A stretch of DNA of 64,000 nt from contig MEHQ01002658.1 in assembly GCA_008828725.1 (NCBI GenBank), positions 13,077-77,076 of the forward strand. The letters run 5' to 3'. The position numbers and the translations under genes are program-made. Every line of letters starts with the position of its first letter. Within the stretch, counting starts at the first letter, position 1. Source of the DNA: Saccharina japonica (taxonomy: Eukaryota > Sar > Phaeophyceae > Laminariales > Laminariaceae). Positions 58,682 to 64,000 of the stretch are shown here, in pieces. A model generated the notes under the pieces. It was not told the origin of the DNA. It worked only from the letters and a program-made list of their open reading frames with translations, and searched no databases.

Positions 58682-58892
58682 CTGCGGAATCCGACGCCAA
58701 GTCGACGAGGGAAGAAAGTGCTGAAATCTTCTCGCGATAAAAATGCAAGGCACGTACCGTACGAGTGGGGAGGGGGGGGGAAGAGCCTACTTAGTGACCC
58801 CGGATCTGAGTTACGACTAGGCTACGTAGGAAGGAGAGAATAAAGAAGGGCGAATATGATAAAAGGGGTGGACAACGAACAAACAAAAAAAC
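58682..58892 (+). mobile_element. SINE body, headless copy
   Basis: GCGGAATCCGACGCCAAGTC through TCGCGATAAAAATGC, GTGACCCCGGATCTGAGTTA and AAGAAGGGCGAATATGATAA to an A-rich tail. Confidence 0.82.
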
Positions 58893-58954
58893 CAACTACG
58901 CTACGTATTAGCTATACCTGGTATGTACGTACTCGTGTACGGGCTATTAATAGT

Positions 58955-59150
58955 ACTACGTTACGCATCTCACTTGCTTTACCCATTAGTTTGCGTTTAT
59001 TTTGTTTTGGTTTTTCTCTGTTTCACAGTCTGTGACCACAGAATTTGTATCTCTCTAGGATTGGGAATCAGGACAGGCACTGGGTGTACTGATGTGGTTG
59101 AGTAGAAAGAACGGGTTTAATGTGAAGACAACAACAACAACAACAACCAC
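58955..59150 (+). mobile_element. Retroposon-like repeat with (CAA)n tail
   Basis: ATCTCACTTGCTTTACCCAT, TTTTGTTTTGGTTTTTCTCT, TGTGACCACAGAATTTG, GGACAGGCACTGGGTGTACT, GTAGAAAGAACGGGTTTAAT, GTGAAGA, then (CAA)n. The 63285-63465 copy is nearly identical over about 175 bp and starts at the same base, so this is probably a full-length unit. Confidence 0.68.
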
Positions 59151-59602
59151 CATACGTAAAGGATTCATATATTCATATTGCGTATGTGGGCGTATGGGGT
59201 AGTATGACCCTACAAAAACTTTCTTCTTTTGTCACGTCATCATCATGTTGTTGATTGTTCTCAGTTCTCACCACATCATCTATCTGTTCACGAAAAAGAA
59301 AGTCGTTGGTCGTTGGTCACAGGTCACAGGACAGCCCCCCCGCAAAAACCCTGTTTTGTACGAGTAGCGAGTGGTGGAAGAATAAGAATGCCTCAGGGAG
59401 GCATGATACCACACAAACTACGAAGTGTAACGCAGTACGTACGATGGCATGTGGTCATCTCGCTTCTCGCTCCGCTGTTTCAGCGATGCTGGCTGGCTCT
59501 GAGCTGACAGGTCAGCATCCGCACATTTACACCGAGGCAAAGATAGATATCTATATGTGATATTTCCTCTATTTTCCCTCCATTCCATTGTAGTATCGTA
59601 TG

Positions 59603-59747
59603 CAGTACAGGACACCTAATTCTAAAGTAAAATAAGAAATCCAGGAGTCGTTATCTTGAACTTAGCGTGGAAAGCACCCTCTCTCAAATAAGAAATCCAG
59701 CCTGGACCATGTTTCCTGTTTCTCATTAGGTGACCTGTACTGCTGTG
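59603..59747. mobile_element. TIR element, family B
   Basis: CAGTACAGGACACCTAATTC at the left and TCATTAGGTGACCTGTACTG at the right. Interior TTATCTTGAACTTAGCGTGG and AGCACCCTCTCTCAAATAAG align with 9229-9406. Confidence 0.78.
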
Positions 59748-60152
59748 CACTTACTTGGTACTTCGTGATCTACGAGTATACACGCGTACGTACATACGAC
59801 ATGTACGAGTATGCAAGACACATGAGATAATCGTCTGAGCGTAAAATATTGTGCATAGGTGGTGTCGTATGAAGATGTGTGTGAGAAACACCAACACTGC
59901 TCCTCCTGGTTTGGATACGCGTATTACAGGCTGGTTCAAGCATACCACCCAAAATGTAGTCAGTAGCCAATGTCCACGCCGTTTTTTGCAGATAGACCCT
60001 GAAATTTGGCACACGTGTTTTACGCGCCCTATCCGAGCCGTTACGAAGTTTTTTTTTTGTTGAATTGGGTTCGTTTGTTTTTTTCGTTTGTTTTGATTTG
60101 CATCTGATTGGTCGAAAAGTGAATAACCAGCAAGACATTTCGATTTTCTTGG

Positions 60153-60474
60153 TTCTTTGTTTTTCATCCCATTCATTATCTTCGCACTTCCGTCTTTCTC
60201 CCTCCCTAGTCGTAACTCAGATCGGGGGTCACAAAGTAGGCTCCTCTCCCTCCTTCCCCACTACGGTTCTTGCCTTGCATTTTTATCGCGAGAAGATTTC
60301 AGCACTTTCTTCCCTCGTCAACTTTCGTCGAATTTTGCTCACCCACGCTATAATATGCGCTCTCGACAGTCGGTGTCATTTGAGAATAAAAACCTCCATG
60401 GGGGAGAATCGAACCCTCGACATCCGGCCCTACGTACAGGATTCGTGGCTACCAGTTAGACCACCGGGGCGACC
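60153..60474 (-). mobile_element. SINE, near full length
   Basis: T-rich start, CATCCCATTCATTATCTTCG, CGTAACTCAGATCGGGGGTC, TTTTTATCGCGAGAAG, TCGTCAACTTTCGTCGAATT, then the head: on the minus strand GGTCGCCCCGGTGGTCTAAC (A box TGGTCTAACTGG) and GTCGAGGGTTCGATTCTCCC (B box). The linker AATGACACCGACTGTCGAGA is shared with 61195-61555. Confidence 0.87.
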
Positions 60475-60547
60475 GATTGAAATTCGGTAAAACGGAATTC
60501 CACAAGAAGTCTTTTAGGGCTTGTTTTGCTCTTCGTTTTATTGAATT

Positions 60548-60844
60548 GGGCGTGCGCTATGTGCAGGAGCATCCTGCAAAAAGTTTTGTGCAGGCTGTGT
60601 GAGGTCAATTTCTACCTCGCACGTCGACCCCGACCAAGCCAACCCCAGACATACCCCTAACCCTAACCCGAACCCTAACCTTGGGGGGCACGAGTTCGGC
60701 AGGGGCAGCCACGCGGCTCCGCCGCGTGTTTTGATGGCGTTTTTCCAAAAACAAACATGCGGCCCAAAAGGCCAGCCTCACCCATTAGAACCGGCATCCT
60801 GCACAAAACTTTTTGCAGGGTGCTCCTGCACATAGGACGCGCCC
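60548..60844. mobile_element. TIR element with telomere-like interior
   Basis: GGGCGTGCGCTATGTGCAGG then AGCATCCTGCAAAAAGTTTT at the left; inverted at the right as ACTTTTTGCAGGGTGCTCCT then GCACATAGGACGCGCCC. The interior holds CCCCTAACCCTAACCCGAAC then CCTAACC at about 60655-60680. TIRs of about 50 bp; no target duplication recognised; no transposase. Confidence 0.75.
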
Positions 60845-61194
60845 TCGTGGGATCATCTGTGAGTGTTTTCCGCACAGACAGGTAGTATCGAACCCCGAAA
60901 GACTGCGAGCCCGGAAGTACAGCAGTATATCGGCACTACACAACAACAGCAAGTTTACAGTACGTCGTGCGTAGTACTGGCTGGACCTCGATACACTGCT
61001 GCTGCTGCTGCGAGTACTCGTCCATATATACCTGGTACGCAGTATTACGTATATAATACATATCTGCAGTACTCGTACGCACATACATAACACGGCGGAA
61101 AAATATAAGGTTTGTTTGAAAGTTAATTTGTACATCACGCGGTCCTTATATTTGCGTCCATATTGGTATACGTATGTGTATACTGTATTCGTAC

Positions 61195-61555
61195 TGTTTT
61201 TTTTTTTTTGTTTTTTTTTTTTCATCCCATTTATTTTCTTTGCCCTTCCGTTTTTCTTTTTCCCCTTTCTTTTTTTTCCCCCCCTCGTCTCTAGTCGTAA
61301 CTCAGATCCGGGGCCACAAAGTAGGCTCCTCTCCCTCCTCCCCCACTACGGTTCTTGCCTTGCATTTTTATCGCGAGAAGATTTCAGCACTCTCTCCCCT
61401 CGTCAACTCTCGTCGAATTTTGCTTACCCACGCTATAATATGCGCTCTCGACAGACGGTGTCATTTGAGAATAAAAACCTCCATGGGGAGAATCGAACCC
61501 TCGACATCCGGGCCTACAGGCTTCGTGGCTACCAGTTAGACCACCGGGGCGACCG
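61195..61555 (-). mobile_element. SINE, near full length
   Basis: T-rich tract at about 61197-61223 (the A tail), CATCCCATTTATTTTCTTTG, CGTAACTCAGATCCGGGGCC, TTTTTATCGCGAGAAG, TCGTCAACTCTCGTCGAATT, then the head with GGTCGCCCCGGTGGTCTAAC and GTCGAGGGTTCGATTCTCCC on the minus strand. Confidence 0.88.
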
Positions 61556-61599
61556 GCTACCAACCCGAAATACGAACCGCAAGTATACTCGTATGATAT

Positions 61600-62538
61600 C
61601 ATTGGCCCGTATCATTCGCATACGAAAGTACCTGAGTATTTCATTTCGAAAACACTTCAATTAACTTTACGCATACTGTATACGAGTACTCTACTTTTTT
61701 ACGTCATCTGGGAGTATCTACTCGTATATCTGTGGACTTGTTCATCGAATCAGTGTTGTGCGACGAGGTAACGAAGGGAACAGCAGCAACACAGATACTA
61801 CGGCTGTGCTGCTGTACAGGCAGTAGTAGTAGCAGCAACGACCGGACACGTGAAGACACGAGCAACGACCGGACGACAGCAGCAGCAGCAGCAGTCAAAA
61901 ACATCAACAACCAATGAACAAACAAACGCCAACACGCCAACACTACTCATCACACTCACTCGTACCTGCTTGCTTGCTGTGAGAGGAGAAGAGGGTGTGA
62001 TGATGCTGTCCCAGACTCCAGTCGTGTAGTATTTTAATAAGTCGTGGAAACCGGAACGAGATCGCTGAAAGGAGAGACACAGGGTATAGACCGCACTTGT
62101 CAGCGGGTGTTGGGACAGCTACTCCCACCGAGTGCCACGCGGTAAGCTTCCTATCGCGCTGCTTTATCTGTCCGTTCTGCGGTGGCCGGTGGCCGTGTCG
62201 GGGCTGTGGGATGTCCCCTGTTGGGTGGGTCCTTCTTCTGGAAACGGCGGTTCAACTTTGACGATGGTTGTGATGATTGTGATTGGTTGTTGTACATGTT
62301 GGTATCCATTGAAGATGAACATCCCTGAGGCCGATCTCCCAAATCAAATATCAAAACTTAAACTTTCTCATTGTGGTATCCAGAATTTGAGAGAAGAGAG
62401 AATCAATCACCGCCACGTAGGTTTCCGTCGATTATATGGCCGTATCTGTAAGGGGCGGCGTCAGATATCTTACGCGCCCACCGGTCGACGGCAGCTGCTC
62501 GAGCTCACGCCGAGCGCCAGGCACGGGGCGGCGCAAGC
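61600..62538. other. Upstream region of the right-edge gene
   Basis: CAG-rich tract at about 61880-61900. A 136-codon plus frame (62132-62542) begins MPRGKLPIALLYLSVLRWPV and overlaps the start of the next gene by four bases. It has no recognised family and could be 5' leader or an alternative exon. Nothing else was recognised. Confidence 0.35.
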
Positions 62539-62816
62539 ATGACCTACGTCGCGGATCCACGGAGCAGTACCAGTCAGCACCGATGGCTCAGGTGTTGGCG
62601 AGTAGCACACTCTCGCGGTATTGGACGCTTCCAGCGAGTCAATAAACGCTATGTGGGATTACTGAGATACGCTTGCTTTCCGACGTATTTCGGAGTGTTG
62701 TCCATCCTCCTCCTGTGGTTCGCGCCGCAAGGCACGATGTTCGCCCACGGCTGTTACATCCATGGATCGGATATCGGATACTGCGAGTCTTCTCTGTACA
62801 CCGACAGCGACTACAG
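62539..62816 (+). CDS. Right-edge gene, exon 1
   Basis: Starts MTYVADPRSSTSQHRW and ends SLYTDSDY plus AG before a GTGAAG donor; 92 codons and two bases. It carries the hydrophobic anchor and the first two Cys (GCYIHGSDIGYC). If not spliced, the frame would stop at TGA 62818-62820, which overlaps the donor. Confidence 0.68.
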
Positions 62817-63827
62817 GTGAAGTTCGTTTATGAAAGCCTTCCTTCAAAGATCAAGCGTGGCGTTCCTACCAGCAAGCTCGTAAGAATGTGTTTGTACGAG
62901 ATTCTACTGTTGTTGTAGCAGTTGGCTTTTACTACTGTGCTGTTGCTTCGACAATCAGTTGTCGACCGCAAACAGTCGAACCCACACCACGCGCTTATAC
63001 TACTGACTCGTATAGTACAGTGTACCTGATATCATTGTACACTACGATGGTAATTCGTTCTTCCAGGAACGATCCAGCCTATATACGGAGTATCGTATCC
63101 TTTACTCGCAAGTACCTCGTAGTTCTTGGTGTGTGTGCTGTCGAACGCAGGAAGGAGATGCATTGTTCAGCGATTGTCTCGGCTTTACAGTACAGCAGCA
63201 GTTCGTACAGTACTTGTATACTGTACGCGTACCACACGGTAATGCAGCACTGTAATATTACGGGGGACCTCGTAGAGTAAATAGAACCATCTCACTTGCT
63301 TTACCCATTAATTTGCGTTTGTTTTGTTTTGGTTTTTCTCTGTTTCACGGTCTGTGACCACATAATTTGTATCTCTCTAGGATTGGGAATCAGGACAGGC
63401 ACTGGGTGTACTGATGTGGTTGAGTAGAAAGAACGGGTTTAATGTGAAGACAACAACATGGTAAACACAAAATCCTATATATTTACCTATTTTCACGAAC
63501 AATATGTGGTCCTGTTTACTGGTCCTCCGTGATAATGTATTCGCGAATCGATGCGTACATGATCTTGCCATAGCTACGTACGCATAGCACAGAAACGGCC
63601 GGAGAGGTATCATAGCTGCAAACTTGGGGAGTACCAGGTACCTGGTATGATAAATACAGGTATCTGGTAATACCAAAGGTACAAGCTTTCCAAATATGTT
63701 CATTTTGGTTCGCCGTCTTTCTTTTTGTCCAATGTCCGTCCTCTATACCTTCCTTTTTCACAGGGTCGCCGTCACGCCTTTCTGCGCATCATACATCAAG
63801 TACTCGGCGTGTGTGCCCAAGTACAAC
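62539..63827 (+). CDS. Unrecognised single-pass membrane protein, first two exons (continues off window)
   Basis: Exons 62539-62816 and 63764-63827 join in phase 2 (AG plus G gives Arg), and a GTGAGT donor follows, so the gene runs past the right edge. The visible 114 residues have an N-terminal basic segment (RWLRCWR, GRFQRVNKRYV), one hydrophobic stretch (YFGVLSILLLWFA), then GTMFAHGCYIHGSDIGYCES and RVAVTPFCASYIKYSACVPK. Four Cys within about 50 residues after the hydrophobic segment suggest a disulfide-bonded lumenal or extracellular region. A type II (signal-anchor) topology fits the positive N-terminus. I do not recognise the family. ATG 62539 is the first in frame; a later Met (62737, MFAHGC) would remove the anchor. 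Confidence 0.68.
63252..63540. mobile_element. MITE family D split by a retroposon-like repeat
   Basis: TTACGGGGGACCTCGTAGAG then TAAATAGAACC at the left and AATATGTGGTCCTGTTTACT then GGTCCTCCGTGA at the right. The insert is at about 63285-63465. Confidence 0.75.
63285..63465 (+). mobile_element. Retroposon-like repeat nested in MITE D
   Basis: Begins ATCTCACTTGCTTTACCCAT and ends GTGAAGACAACAACATGG. Nearly identical to 58955-59145, and it interrupts an otherwise recognisable MITE. This shows that the unit itself moves. Confidence 0.75.
63764..63827 (+). CDS. Right-edge gene, exon 2
   Basis: Acceptor CCTTTTTCACAG, donor GTGAGT. Completes Arg, then VAVTPFCASYIKYSACVPKY and Asn, ending in phase 0. 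Two further Cys. The protein-like text, clean splice sites and phase match with exon 1 make it a confident exon. Confidence 0.72.
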
Positions 63828-64000
63828 GTGAGTAACGTATGATACATACCTGGTACACATCTGGGGGAATACACGGTCCTTGGCGGCTTATCCCCCTCTT
63901 CAAATTGATGCCACTGTCGTACCTGACACCGGTCGGTTGGACTTCGTGTGCGCGCGTTTCGTAGCGCCACATATTCCCTCCTTCGAAACGATACCGGTAC

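Larger units (their letters stand above)
62817..63763. other. Intron of the right-edge gene (947 bp)
   Basis: Contains a family-D MITE at about 63252-63540 split by the (CAA)-tailed retroposon repeat. Ends in TTCCTTTTTCACAG. Confidence 0.7.

Overview
The window is nuclear DNA of an intron-rich, repeat-rich eukaryote. Small coding exons with clean GT..AG junctions are separated by introns of 0.6 to 9 kb packed with tRNA-derived SINEs, terminal-inverted-repeat (TIR) miniature elements and tandem arrays. Telomere-like TTAGGG-type motifs occur inside dispersed repeats. Gene architecture and content would fit a brown alga or another stramenopile, but that is an inference; no marker gene settles it.

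Four protein-coding genes can be supported. (1) About 6.9-25.8 kb, plus strand: a glycosyltransferase-like gene with seven visible exons. (2) About 35.9-37.8 kb, plus strand: a two-exon GNAT-type N-acetyltransferase. (3) About 51.6-46.3 kb, minus strand: a five-exon Fe(II)/2-oxoglutarate dioxygenase of the gamma-butyrobetaine / trimethyllysine hydroxylase family (carnitine pathway), whose last few residues are unresolved. (4) From 62.5 kb to the right edge, plus strand: an unrecognised single-pass membrane protein with a cysteine-containing outer region, continuing beyond the window. Almost all introns are phase 0. The genes have no evident functional link to each other.

The left edge (1-248) is an open, 5'-truncated LINE reverse-transcriptase fragment. 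The rest is mostly non-autonomous mobile DNA: a SINE family (about a dozen copies, one full length with poly(A)), at least nine families of short TIR elements (one with TTAA target sites like piggyBac MITEs, several with TA sites, one with a 9-bp target duplication), nested insertions, and minisatellites. Large-scale structures are an exact 803-bp tandem duplication at the 3' end of the glycosyltransferase gene, a 1.5-kb-armed inverted repeat (41.3-45.1 kb) with an N at its outer edge and a homopurine tract in its centre, and two CGGTGCGG arrays in opposite orientation.

A perfect 19-base Tn5/Nextera mosaic end at 21,991-22,009 is almost certainly library adapter, so the assembly near there and at the inverted repeat should be treated with caution.
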